From an uncultured Streptococcus sp. (GTDB lineage: Bacteria; Bacillota; Bacilli; Lactobacillales; Streptococcaceae), in contig NZ_CALHWC010000173.1 of NCBI RefSeq assembly GCF_938036805.1, positions 1 through 14,120 on the forward strand: a DNA stretch of 14,120 nucleotides. The letters run 5' to 3'. Positions 1 through 7,526 of this stretch are shown piece by piece. Positions within the stretch are counted from its first letter, which is position 1. Every line of letters starts with the position of its first letter. The notes under the pieces were generated by a model. The model worked only from the letters and a program-made list of their open reading frames with translations. It was not told where the DNA came from and made no database searches. The position numbers were made by a program, and so were the translations under genes.

Positions 1-2
1 TG

Positions 3-986
3 GTTCGTGATACCATTGCAGAGATTGGCTACACCAATACAGAGTATGGCTTTTCTGCAGAGACAGTAGGCGTCCATCCATCTTTGGTGGAGCAGTCGCC
101 AGATATTGCTCAAGGGGTTAATGAAGCATTTGAGGTGCGAGGAAATACTCAAAAAGATCCGCTGGATTTGATTGGGGCTGGTGACCAAGGCCTTATGTTT
201 GGTTTTGCGGTGGATGAAACGCCAGAGCTCATGCCATTGCCTATTTCTCTCAGTCATAAACTGGTGCGTCGTTTGGCAGAACTGCGCAAATCAGGTGGAT
301 TGTCTTATCTACGACCAGATGCCAAGTCTCAGGTTACGGTAGAATACGATGAAAATGATCGCCCAATTCGTGTAGATACGGTAGTTATTTCTACTCAGCA
401 TGATCCTGAAGTCAGCAATGAGCAGATTCATCAGGACGTCATCCAAAAGGTCATTGCTCAGGTGATTCCAAGTGAATACTTGGATGGTCAGACTAAGGTC
501 TTTATCAATCCTACTGGACGATTTGTTATCGGTGGCCCACAAGGGGACTCTGGTTTGACAGGTCGTAAGATTATTGTGGATACCTATGGTGGCTATTCTC
601 GCCACGGCGGTGGTGCCTTCTCTGGTAAGGATGCAACTAAGGTCGATCGCTCTGCCTCTTACGCGGCGCGTTATATCGCTAAAAATATCGTAGCTGCTGG
701 CTTAGCTAAAAAAGTAGAAGTGCAGTTGGCCTATGCTATTGGGGTAGCTCAGCCAGTTTCAGTTCGCATTGATACTTTTGGAACAGGCTTAGTTTCTGAA
801 AGCAGACTTCAGAACGCTGTCCGCCAGATCTTTGATTTGCGTCCAGCAGGTATTATCCAAATGTTGGATTTGAAACGACCAATCTATCGTCAAACGGCTG
901 CTTACGGTCATATGGGTCGAACAGACATCGATCTTCCTTGGGAACGCACAGACAAGGTGGCTGCACTCCAAGCGGCTTTGCAATAA
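3..986 (+). CDS. metK: S-adenosylmethionine synthase, C-terminal part (5' end outside window)
   Basis: MetK condenses ATP and methionine to S-adenosylmethionine in the cytoplasm. The frame is open from base 3 and no true start is visible, so about the last 327 residues of a roughly 395-residue enzyme are present. Clear family signatures occur: the GAGDQG motif around base 174, the stretch WLRPDAKSQV-like (here YLRPDAKSQVTV) near base 310, FINPTGRFVIGG near 505, GLTGRKIIVDTYGG near 555, the glycine-rich GGGAFSGKD loop near 605, and the closing AAYGHMGR near 900. A TTG at 84 is only an internal codon; the sequence upstream (ETVGVHPSL) is in frame and MetK-like. The stop at 984-986 is followed directly by a strong terminator, so metK ends its own transcript. 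Any upstream SAM-sensing leader lies outside the window. Confidence 0.97.
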   Translation, partial: VRDTIAEIGYTNTEYGFSAETVGVHPSLVEQSPDIAQGVNEAFEVRGNTQKDPLDLIGAGDQGLMFGFAVDETPELMPLPISLSHKLVRRLAELRKSGGLSYLRPDAKSQVTVEYDENDRPIRVDTVVISTQHDPEVSNEQIHQDVIQKVIAQVIPSEYLDGQTKVFINPTGRFVIGGPQGDSGLTGRKIIVDTYGGYSRHGGGAFSGKDATKVDRSASYAARYIAKNIVAAGLAKKVEVQLAYAIGVAQPVSVRIDTFGTGLVSESRLQNAVRQIFDLRPAGIIQMLDLKRPIYRQTAAYGHMGRTDIDLPWERTDKVAALQAALQ

Positions 987-992
987 AATAGT

Positions 993-1021
993 AGCTCTCA
1001 GTTTAAACTGAGGGCTTTTTT
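993..1021 (+). terminator. Rho-independent terminator of metK
   Basis: Ten-base-pair stem AGCTCTCAGT / ACTGAGGGCT (one G-T wobble) with loop TTAA, followed by six T. It starts 7 bases after the metK stop. Confidence 0.95.
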
Positions 1022-1044
1022 GTCTAGGAAAATGGATAAAACTA

Positions 1045-1053
1045 TGATATAAT
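1045..1053 (+). promoter_or_regulatory. Extended -10 promoter of murA
   Basis: TGATATAAT gives the TGN extension plus a perfect TATAAT, about 37 bases before the murA ATG. No convincing -35 box sits 17 bases upstream, which is tolerable for an extended -10 promoter. It lies just after the metK terminator, so murA starts a new transcript. Confidence 0.75.
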
Positions 1054-1089
1054 AAAGAGTAATACCGTGAAAGAGCTAAATTTTAAAAC

Positions 1090-2349
1090 ATGAAAAAAAT
1101 TGTAATTAATGGTGGTCGCCCTTTAAAAGGAGAGGTGACTATTAATGGTGCTAAAAATAGTGTTGTGGCCCTTATCCCAGCTATTATTTTAGCTGATAAT
1201 ATTGTTACTTTAGATGGTGTACCGGCGATTTCGGATGTGGATAGCCTCATCGAAATCATGGAAATCATGGGAGCGACTGTCAAGCGGTCTGGCGATTGCT
1301 TAGAAGTTGATCCTAGAAACATCAAGAATATGCCGATGCCATCTGGTAAAATCAATAGTTTACGAGCGTCTTACTATTTCTATGGAAGTTTGCTAGGCCG
1401 CTTTGGAGAAGCGACAGTTGGGCTTCCTGGAGGCTGTGACCTTGGACCTCGTCCGATTGATCTCCATATCAAGGCTTTTGAAGCGATGGGAGCTCATATG
1501 ACCATGGAAGGCAATTATATGAAATTGTCAACGGGTGGCAAGCGCTTGGCTGGAGCTAGTATTTACATGGATACCGTTAGTGTCGGTGCCACGATTAATA
1601 CGATGTTGGCAGCAGTCAAGGCTGAGGGACGTACGGTGATTGAAAATGCGGCACGTGAGCCAGAAATCATCGACGTAGCGACCCTGCTGAACAATATGGG
1701 AGCTCATATTCGTGGGGCTGGGACTGACATTATCACGATTGAAGGTGTGGACAGCCTTCATGGAACGCGTCATCAGGTCATTCCAGATCGGATTGAAGCT
1801 GGAACCTATATTTCCTTAGCAGCAGCAATTGGACAAGGTGTCCAGATCAATAATGTCCTTTATGAACATTTGGAAAGTTTCATTGCTAAGCTAGAGGAGA
1901 TGGGTGTGCGCATGACCATTTCAGAGGATAGCATCTTTGTAGAAGGGCAGAAGGATTTAAAGGCTATTAATATCAAGACTTCGCCTTATCCTGGCTTTGC
2001 TACGGATTTGCAGCAGCCGATCACTCCGCTCTTGCTGACAGCTCATGGCCATGGGAAAATTGTTGATACCATCTATGAGAAACGGGTCAACCATGTCGCT
2101 GAATTGGCAAAAATGACTGGTAAAATCTCAACTGCTAGCAATCAGATCGTCTATGAAGGACCAAATCAGCTGCAAGGTGCTTCTGTGAAAGCAACGGATT
2201 TGCGTGCGGGTGCAGCCTTGGTGATTGCTGGTCTGATGGCTCAAGGCCGAACAGAGATTACCAATATTGAATTTATTTTACGCGGTTATTCCAATATTAT
2301 TGAAAAATTAAGAAGTCTGGGTGCGGATATCCAGCTCATCGAAGAATAA
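1090..2349 (+). CDS. murA: UDP-N-acetylglucosamine 1-carboxyvinyltransferase (MurA)
   Basis: Catalyses the first committed peptidoglycan step, transfer of enolpyruvate from PEP to UDP-GlcNAc in the cytoplasm. At 419 residues it has the usual family length. Lys22-Asn23 (NGAKNS) form the substrate-contacting pair, and Cys116 in the loop GLPGGCDLGPRP is the catalytic cysteine modified by fosfomycin. Late motifs GFATDLQQP and FILRGYSN, containing the C-terminal arginine, are present. Streptococci carry two MurA paralogues; the neighbours (GNAT, spxR-like, map) match my recollection of the pneumococcal murA (MurA2) locus rather than murZ. The Shine-Dalgarno is weak (AAAGAG about 14 bases upstream), so the start rests on family alignment. 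The stop codon lies inside the downstream terminator stem. Confidence 0.95.
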   Translation: MKKIVINGGRPLKGEVTINGAKNSVVALIPAIILADNIVTLDGVPAISDVDSLIEIMEIMGATVKRSGDCLEVDPRNIKNMPMPSGKINSLRASYYFYGSLLGRFGEATVGLPGGCDLGPRPIDLHIKAFEAMGAHMTMEGNYMKLSTGGKRLAGASIYMDTVSVGATINTMLAAVKAEGRTVIENAAREPEIIDVATLLNNMGAHIRGAGTDIITIEGVDSLHGTRHQVIPDRIEAGTYISLAAAIGQGVQINNVLYEHLESFIAKLEEMGVRMTISEDSIFVEGQKDLKAINIKTSPYPGFATDLQQPITPLLLTAHGHGKIVDTIYEKRVNHVAELAKMTGKISTASNQIVYEGPNQLQGASVKATDLRAGAALVIAGLMAQGRTEITNIEFILRGYSNIIEKLRSLGADIQLIEE

Positions 2350-2369
2350 GCGTTCACCGCTTATTTTTT
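2345..2369 (+). terminator. Terminator overlapping the murA stop codon
   Basis: Stem AATAAGCG / CGCTTATT with loop TTCAC, followed by four more T. The 5' arm contains the murA TAA (2347-2349), so a ribosome finishing murA would cover half of the stem. No separate promoter is visible before the next gene at 2383, which suggests partial read-through. Confidence 0.8.
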
Positions 2370-2382
2370 ATAGGGGAAGCCT

Positions 2383-2934
2383 ATGAATTTGTGGACACAG
2401 TTAGCAGCTTTTTCTTTTATTGAAACGGAGCATTCGTTTTTACGCCCGATTCTTTTTGGAGATGCAGAATCCCTTTATAAAATTGCTTCCAATCCGGATA
2501 ATACCGAGTTTATTTTTCCGACTGAAAGTAGCTTGCAGGAAAGTGAATATGTCATCGCCAATTATTTTATGAAAGATCCTTTGGGAATCTGGGCAATTTG
2601 TGATAAGGAAACGAATGAAATGATTGGTTCCATTAAATTTGAAAAAATGGACGAAATAAAAAAAGAAGCTGAACTAGGATATTTTTTGAGAAAAGACTAC
2701 TGGGGACAGGGCTTGATGACTGAAGTTGTCCGTGAATTGGTTTTTCTTTCCTTTACAAAATTTGGCTTTAAGCGTCTAACCATCATCACGCATGAAGAGA
2801 ATCTAGCTAGTCAAAAAGTTGCACTGAAAGCTGGTTTTAAGCTCTTCCGTCAGTTTAAGGGGAGCGACCGCTATACGAGAAAGATGAGAGATTACACCGA
2901 ATATCGCTACGAAAAAGGAGATTTCAATGAGTAA
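2383..2934 (+). CDS. GNAT-family N-acetyltransferase (RimJ/RimL-like)
   Basis: A 183-residue acetyl-CoA-dependent acetyltransferase of the Acetyltransf_3 type; the substrate is not predictable. Residues 16-25 (EHSFLRPILF) resemble the usual first strand (xxLRPL), residues 78-100 cover the central strands, and the acetyl-CoA pyrophosphate loop is YWGQGLMTE at 107-114 (Q-x-x-G-x-G/A type). NLASQKVALKAGF at 140-152 is the typical conserved helix of this branch. A good Shine-Dalgarno (AGGGGAAG) precedes the ATG. The gene follows the murA terminator by 13 bases and overlaps the next gene by 8 bases, so it is translationally coupled to the spxR-like gene. I recall the pneumococcal locus having the same order. 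Confidence 0.88.
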   Translation: MNLWTQLAAFSFIETEHSFLRPILFGDAESLYKIASNPDNTEFIFPTESSLQESEYVIANYFMKDPLGIWAICDKETNEMIGSIKFEKMDEIKKEAELGYFLRKDYWGQGLMTEVVRELVFLSFTKFGFKRLTIITHEENLASQKVALKAGFKLFRQFKGSDRYTRKMRDYTEYRYEKGDFNE

Positions 2935-4204
2935 ACACCAGGAAATTTTAGCTTATCTTGAAAATCTTCCAATTGGCAAGCGGGTCAGCGTTCGGAGTAT
3001 TTCAAATTACTTGGGTGTCAGCGACGGAACTGCCTACCGAGCGATCAAGGAAGCTGAGAATAGAGGAATTGTAGAGACCAGACCTAGAAGTGGAACGGTC
3101 CGAGTCAAGTCGAAAAAAGTTGTTTTAGAGCATCTGACCTATAAGGAAATTGCTGATATTACTGGCTCAGAGGTGCTTGCCGGTGAAAAAGGACTAGAAA
3201 AAGAATTTAACAAGTTCTCAATCGGAGCTATGACCGAGCAAAATATCCTACGTTACTTAAATGAAGGCGGTCTTCTGATTGTCGGAGATCGGACGCAGAT
3301 TCAGATTTTGGCTCTTGAAAATGAGAATGCCGTGCTGGTAACGGGAGGTTTTGAAGTCGATCCAGAGGTTTTAAAACTGGCCAATCGTATTGACATTCCT
3401 GTCCTAAGAACCAAGCACGATACCTATACCGTGGCGACCATGATTAACCGTGCCCTGTCCAATATCCAGATTAAAACTGATATTTTGACGGTAGAGCAGG
3501 TTTATAGAGCCAGTCACGAATATGGTTTCTTGCATGACACAGATACCGTTCGTGACTATCTGGACTTGGTTCGTCGTAATCGCACCAGCCGTTTTCCAGT
3601 CGTCAATCAGCATCAAATGCTGGTTGGTGTTGTAACCATGCGGGATGCGGGAGATAAATCTCCTTTGACTACCTTGGATAAGGTGATGACCCGAAAAATC
3701 TTCATGACTGGTCTATCGGCGAATATTGCCAATATCAGTCAGCGCATGATTGCAGAGGATTTTGAAATGATTCCGGTGGTACGTAGCAATCAGACCCTCC
3801 TTGGGGTGATTACTCGTCGGGATATTATGGAGAAAATGAGTCGCTCACAGATTTCCAGTTTGCCGACTTTCAGTGAGCAGGTGAGCCAGAAGATTCATCG
3901 CCAAGAGGATGTTTTTTCTTTCACTGTCGAGCCTTTCATGCTGGAGCAAAACAGGGTCTTGGCTAATGGCGTCCTGACGGAAATTATCACTCGGATTACG
4001 CAGCAATTGATGACAAGGAGTGGCCGCAGCTTAATCGTCGATCAGATGATGATTCATTTCTTTCAAGCAGTTCAGATTGATGATGTCCTGCAGATTCGGC
4101 CCCGCATTATTCATCAAACGCGGCGCACAGCAGTGATTGACTATGATATTTACTTAGATTCGCTATTCGTTGCTAAAGCGACGATTACTGTAAAAATTAA
4201 TTAG
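2927..4204 (+). CDS. spxR: CBS/HotDog-domain transcriptional regulator, SpxR-like
   Basis: A 425-residue cytoplasmic regulator. Domain order from sequence: winged helix-turn-helix at about 1-62 (SVRSISNYLGVSDGTAYRAI is the helix-turn-helix); DRTGG domain at about 68-180, its motif reduced to GDRTQ at 120-124; CBS repeats at about 190-245 (SRFPVVNQHQMLVGVVTMRD) and 253-305 (IPVVRSNQTLLGVITRRD); HotDog fold at about 325-425. This architecture is shared by Bacillus YtoI and pneumococcal SpxR, a positive regulator of pyruvate oxidase spxB that probably senses an adenylate or acyl-CoA-type ligand. The ligand and targets here are inferred, not seen. Shine-Dalgarno AAGGAG at 2915-2920 supports the start. 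It lies between the GNAT gene and map, as in my memory of the pneumococcal locus. Confidence 0.87.
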   Translation: MSKHQEILAYLENLPIGKRVSVRSISNYLGVSDGTAYRAIKEAENRGIVETRPRSGTVRVKSKKVVLEHLTYKEIADITGSEVLAGEKGLEKEFNKFSIGAMTEQNILRYLNEGGLLIVGDRTQIQILALENENAVLVTGGFEVDPEVLKLANRIDIPVLRTKHDTYTVATMINRALSNIQIKTDILTVEQVYRASHEYGFLHDTDTVRDYLDLVRRNRTSRFPVVNQHQMLVGVVTMRDAGDKSPLTTLDKVMTRKIFMTGLSANIANISQRMIAEDFEMIPVVRSNQTLLGVITRRDIMEKMSRSQISSLPTFSEQVSQKIHRQEDVFSFTVEPFMLEQNRVLANGVLTEIITRITQQLMTRSGRSLIVDQMMIHFFQAVQIDDVLQIRPRIIHQTRRTAVIDYDIYLDSLFVAKATITVKIN

Positions 4205-4217
4205 TAAAGAGGTTATA

Positions 4218-5075
4218 ATGATTACTATAAAATCACAACGTGAAATTGATTTAATGGACAAGAGCGGAGATTTTCTGGCTTCTGTCCATATCGGTCTGAG
4301 AGACTTGATCAAGCCAGGTATTGACATGTGGGACATTGAAGAATATGTCCGCAAGCGCTGTAAAGAAGACAATGCTTTGCCCCTTCAGATTGGCGTAGAG
4401 GGCAGCGTTATGGATTATCCTTATGCGACTTGTTGTTCCCTCAATGATGAGGTGGCTCATGCCTTTCCTCGCCATCAAAAATTGGTAGAAGGTGATATCA
4501 TCTGTGTTGATATGGTTGTCGGTTTAGTCGATAAGGCTGAGCTGGATGTGTCTAAGCTGGATTTTGACAATGTTGAGCAGATGAAGCAATATACAGAAAA
4601 CTTCCGTGGCGGGGTTGCAGACTCTTGCTGGGCTTATGCAGTTGGTCAGATTAGTCCAGAAGCGCAGCAACTCATGGATGTGACCAAGGAATGTCTCTAC
4701 CGAGGAATTGCAGCTGCAAAAGTTGGCAATCGCATTGGAGACATTGGTGCAGCCATTCAAGAATATGCTGAAAGCCATGGCTACGGAGTGGTGCGTGATT
4801 TGGTTGGTCACGGAGTTGGCCCAACCATGCATGAAGAGCCAATGGTGCCGCATTACGGACGTGCAGGACGCGGTTTGCGCCTGCGGGAGGGAATGGTTCT
4901 GACTGTCGAGCCAATGATCAATACAGGTACATGGGAAATTGACACGGACTTTGAAACCGGTTGGGCACATAAAACCCTTGATGGCGGTCTTTCTTGCCAA
5001 TATGAGCACCAATTTGTCATTACCAAAGATGGTCCTGTGATTCTAACCAGCCAGGGAGAAGAAGGGACTTATTAA
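4218..5075 (+). CDS. map: Type I methionine aminopeptidase
   Basis: Removes the initiator methionine from nascent cytoplasmic proteins using two divalent metal ions. All five metal ligands can be placed: Asp98 (ICVDMV), Asp135 (GGVADSCW), His198 (VGHGVG), Glu231 (LTVEPM) and Glu263 (CQYEHQF). Between the first two aspartates is an insert of about 27 residues (104-130) compared with the compact E. coli enzyme, the form typical of streptococci, which explains the 285-residue length. Shine-Dalgarno AAAGAGG precedes the ATG by 5 bases. The gene follows the spxR-like gene by 13 bases, so they probably share a transcript, and it ends at a strong terminator. Confidence 0.96.
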   Translation: MITIKSQREIDLMDKSGDFLASVHIGLRDLIKPGIDMWDIEEYVRKRCKEDNALPLQIGVEGSVMDYPYATCCSLNDEVAHAFPRHQKLVEGDIICVDMVVGLVDKAELDVSKLDFDNVEQMKQYTENFRGGVADSCWAYAVGQISPEAQQLMDVTKECLYRGIAAAKVGNRIGDIGAAIQEYAESHGYGVVRDLVGHGVGPTMHEEPMVPHYGRAGRGLRLREGMVLTVEPMINTGTWEIDTDFETGWAHKTLDGGLSCQYEHQFVITKDGPVILTSQGEEGTY

Positions 5076-5083
5076 GCATAGAG

Positions 5084-5107
5084 GGCTGGGCTTGTCCCAG
5101 CCTTTTT
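5084..5107 (+). terminator. Terminator after map
   Basis: Perfect seven-pair GC-rich stem GGCTGGG / CCCAGCC, loop CTTGT, then five T. It lies 9 bases after the map stop and only 15 bases before the next start, so the next gene either relies on read-through or has a weak promoter I cannot see. Confidence 0.9.
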
Positions 5108-5122
5108 GAATAGGAGAGAGAT

Positions 5123-6043
5123 GTGACAGGATTCATCAAGAAGATGAGAGAAAATGAATTTCTCAGAGCTTTTTTCCATTTTTATCAGGCGTCGGAGGCA
5201 GATATTACCAGTATTGCTGTAGCCTACTATTTTCTGATTTCGATTTTTCCCTTGTTATTGATTGCGGCAAATATTCTGCCTTACTTTCAAATTCGGCCAG
5301 ATGAGCTTTTAGTTGTGCTGAAAGACTTACTGCCGGAGTCATTGTATCTGACGATCGCCAAGGTTGTCCGAGATGTGCTGACCAAGCCTTCGACAGGTTT
5401 GCTGAGTATTTCTATCCTATCTGCCCTTTGGACTTTTTCCCAGAGTATGACTTTTCTGCAAAAAGCTTTTAATAAATGCTATGGTACGAAGCAAGGGCGA
5501 GGCCTTATCTGGGAGCGGATCTTTGCTTTTATCATGAGTCTAGGTTTGCAAGTCCTACTAGCCTTGTCGCTCGTTTTGACCCTATTCGGTCGAATGCTGG
5601 TTGGGATTCTTTATAATTTCTGGCAGTTTGACCGTGGCCTCTACCAGCAGTTGCTGACCATGACAGAGCCTACGATTTATCTGATGCTCTTTCTTTCGCT
5701 GATTCTGCTTTATTTTTCTTTACCCAATGTGAAAATTCCCAAAATCCGCTATGTCCTACCCGGTGCGACCTTGGTTCTTGTTATCATTTATAGCCTCATG
5801 AACCTTTTTACTGTTTATATTGAAGCTTATTTAGATCGCTTTTTAGACGTGCGTTTTGTTGGCTCAGTGGTGGTTGTGATTATCATGTTTTGGTTTATCC
5901 TGATTGCCAAGGTGCTAATCGTCGGTGCTGTCCTCAATGCAAGCATCCAAAGTCGTTTCGTATTGCACTTTGAAAGCCGTAGTGGTGAGCTTATTCTGAG
6001 ATTTGATGACGAAGAACAAGCAGATAAGGATACAGATGTATAA
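5123..6043 (+). CDS. YihY/BrkB-family integral membrane protein
   Basis: A 306-residue inner-membrane protein of the family once misnamed ribonuclease BN. About six membrane segments: 32-53, 92-112, 133-163, 183-199, 210-235 and 246-272. Family features include AVAYYFLISIFPLLL near residue 32 and ILSALWTFSQSMTFLQKAFN near residue 98. The C-terminus is acidic and cytoplasmic-looking. The molecular function of the family is unsettled. The start is the GTG at 5123, placed by AGGAGA at 5112-5117. An ATG two bases earlier is followed at once by TGA and cannot start the protein; the next ATG in frame is at 5144 and would lose the basic N-terminus. Confidence 0.9.
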   Translation: MTGFIKKMRENEFLRAFFHFYQASEADITSIAVAYYFLISIFPLLLIAANILPYFQIRPDELLVVLKDLLPESLYLTIAKVVRDVLTKPSTGLLSISILSALWTFSQSMTFLQKAFNKCYGTKQGRGLIWERIFAFIMSLGLQVLLALSLVLTLFGRMLVGILYNFWQFDRGLYQQLLTMTEPTIYLMLFLSLILLYFSLPNVKIPKIRYVLPGATLVLVIIYSLMNLFTVYIEAYLDRFLDVRFVGSVVVVIIMFWFILIAKVLIVGAVLNASIQSRFVLHFESRSGELILRFDDEEQADKDTDV

Positions 6044-6182
6044 TAGGTGAAAGAGGAGAATTAAAGTATAATTTATATATTTCTATTCTCCATCTGATAA
6101 TAGTCTAGCCTTTCTATTAGCTGTTTAGGAGGTGTTCAGAAGACAGATATGAGTTTCAAAGTGGAATTACCAGAGGAGTAAG
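6044..6182. other. Gene-free junction between yihY and the accessory island
   Basis: No gene is supportable here. A 7-pair inverted repeat GGAGAAT (6055-6061) / ATTCTCC (6085-6091) with a long AT-rich loop lacks a T tract and is a poor terminator for the yihY-like gene. A nearly ideal Shine-Dalgarno (AGGAGG, 6127-6132) has no start codon at proper spacing; the first ATG (6149) gives only a 10-residue frame. It may be the scar of a lost gene. Confidence 0.5.
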
Positions 6183-6206
6183 GGGAGCGAAAGACGCTCT
6201 CTTTTT
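6183..6206 (+). terminator. Intrinsic terminator upstream of the accessory island
   Basis: Stem GGGAGCG / CGCTCTC (one G-T pair), loop AAAGA, followed by five T. It separates the yihY-like gene and the junction from the island promoter that begins two bases later. Confidence 0.8.
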
Positions 6207-6207
6207 A

Positions 6208-6216
6208 TGGTATAAT
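6208..6216 (+). promoter_or_regulatory. Extended -10 promoter of the accessory island
   Basis: TGGTATAAT is TGN plus perfect TATAAT, two bases after the T tract of the preceding terminator. No good -35 hexamer is visible. It would start RNA near 6223, upstream of the truncated frame at 6241 and the genes at 6373, 7527 and 8556. Confidence 0.7.
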
Positions 6217-6240
6217 GGGACAATGACATTTTTCTTTTGA

Positions 6241-6360
6241 ATAGGTTTGATAATAATTCCAAAACAAATTCAAAAACTTACTAATAGTCTTAATCATGTT
6301 AAGGGAAGTAATTCATTAACAGACTTTCAAAAGTATTTCGAACAGAAATATGGTAAATAA
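6241..6360 (+). pseudogene. Truncated C-terminal tail of an unidentified protein (candidate toxin remnant)
   Basis: A 39-codon frame opens right after a TGA at 6238 and ends at TAA 6358-6360. It reads IGLIIIPKQIQKLTNS..., then KGSNSLTDFQKYFEQKYGK at the end. The composition (soluble, charged, aromatic, protein-like) looks like a real C-terminus rather than noise. A TTG at 6247 is the only possible start and has no Shine-Dalgarno. Its stop lies within the ribosome-binding site of the next gene, 12 bases before its ATG, the spacing usual for a coupled upstream partner. I do not recognise the family. Confidence 0.5.
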
Positions 6361-6372
6361 GGGGAGATAGAA

Positions 6373-7473
6373 ATGAAAAAAGTACTAACAATGGTCGGAT
6401 TTGTCCTGTTGGGTGTTCTGCTTCTATGGGGTTATCATAGTTATCAACAATCAGAGCAGGATAAACAAGAACGCCAAAAATCAGAGCAGGCCAAGCAAGA
6501 ACGCCAAAAATATGAGAATATGGATTACTATACAGGGAAATGGGAAATTGATTCTTATGAGTTTTTAGAAGATGGCAGGGGCGTGGCCGTGCATTGGAAG
6601 TCTCTGACTCCAGAAGAAGATCGATTGTTTGCCAAATACAATCCAGAGGTGGCTGAGAATTTTTTAGGTGTTCATGGGGCCTCTAATCAACGCTATATTG
6701 TTCGTGATTATTTCCATAATTCTACCTATAGAGGGACACAAAAATTACCAAAAGAGGATCCCGAAGTTTATTATGCCATGTCCATTTATCGAATCGGTGA
6801 TCGAAAGTTGGAAGGCAGTCAATTAGATATTTATAAACTTGTAGAGGACTATAACCCTGATTATATACCAGAATATACTGGAGGTATTATCGAAAAGGAT
6901 GGTAAGGATTATATACCGTTACAAGTATACAAACGAGGATGGGAGCTATCACAGAAAAAACAATTATGGTTGAATTTAGAAACCAAGCAAATTGATTGGG
7001 AAGATACAAAAATACAACAGTTTCCTGAAAGCCCTTCGGTAGATTTGGGTCTTTTAAAGGACAAGATGGAAGAGATGACAACCGATTTGAGAACATCTAC
7101 AGCAGATGATTTAAGGAATCAAAATAAATTGTCTTTTCGTCAAGATGTATTGAAGGGAAGTGTTTTGGAAACAGTTGCACCTAAAGTTTATCAATTATTA
7201 AGTAAGCAAGATTCTCAGTTTTTCCTTTTGATTGATTCTAAGTATGATTATGATAAGGTTTATGGAGATGTTTCACAGTTTCTCGATTTGTATCAGCTTT
7301 TTGTCCCAGCCGATACGAATCTTTACGAAGGGCTGACGATTCCAGCCGAACTCAGTAAGGATGGTCAAGAACATTCAGTCAATACCAAAGAAGAATTTGA
7401 CTTGTATTACGATATTGCCAAAGACCGCGAACTGAACAAACAACGTCGAATATTGGTTGAAAAAGGAGAATAA
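6373..7473 (+). CDS. Membrane-anchored extracytoplasmic protein of unknown function, immunity-like
   Basis: A 366-residue protein with an uncleaved-looking N-terminal membrane anchor (about residues 4-21; no lipobox Cys and no clear AXA site), followed by a charged 10-residue unit repeated twice (SEQDKQERQK at 27-36, SEQAKQERQK at 37-46) that may form a short coiled-coil stalk. The rest (48-366) is soluble and should face outside. I do not recognise a named domain. Residues 151-186 (LDIYKLVEDY... DGKDYIPLQVY) and 299-347 align by eye with residues 115-150 and 254-298 of the next gene product, so the two are diverged paralogues. Shine-Dalgarno AAGGGGAG at 6359-6366. A surface immunity protein (for example TipC-like, protecting against type VII-exported toxins) is one idea from topology and context only. 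Confidence 0.75.
   Translation: MKKVLTMVGFVLLGVLLLWGYHSYQQSEQDKQERQKSEQAKQERQKYENMDYYTGKWEIDSYEFLEDGRGVAVHWKSLTPEEDRLFAKYNPEVAENFLGVHGASNQRYIVRDYFHNSTYRGTQKLPKEDPEVYYAMSIYRIGDRKLEGSQLDIYKLVEDYNPDYIPEYTGGIIEKDGKDYIPLQVYKRGWELSQKKQLWLNLETKQIDWEDTKIQQFPESPSVDLGLLKDKMEEMTTDLRTSTADDLRNQNKLSFRQDVLKGSVLETVAPKVYQLLSKQDSQFFLLIDSKYDYDKVYGDVSQFLDLYQLFVPADTNLYEGLTIPAELSKDGQEHSVNTKEEFDLYYDIAKDRELNKQRRILVEKGE
6451..6510 (+). repeat. 30-bp tandem direct repeat inside the coding region
   Basis: 6451-6480 and 6481-6510 are adjacent copies differing at 3 bases (ATAAACAAGA versus CCAAGCAAGA in the middle block). Each copy encodes one 10-residue unit just after the membrane anchor, so copy number can change without breaking the frame. 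Confidence 0.95.
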
Positions 7474-7526
7474 GAGGACGATTAGCTCTATCCTTTCAAA
7501 GTCAAATAAAGGAGGATTTTTACCAA

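Noticed and set aside
309..605. 98-codon minus-strand frame within metK
   Set aside because: Shadow of metK; no ribosome-binding site or family resemblance.
4524..5012. 162-codon open frame on the minus strand across map
   Set aside because: Opposite-strand shadow of a clearly conserved enzyme; no Shine-Dalgarno, and the Cys/His-rich composition is typical of antisense frames.
6055..6091. GGAGAAT / ATTCTCC inverted repeat after the yihY-like gene
   Set aside because: Loop of over 20 AT bases and no T tract; not a convincing terminator or operator.
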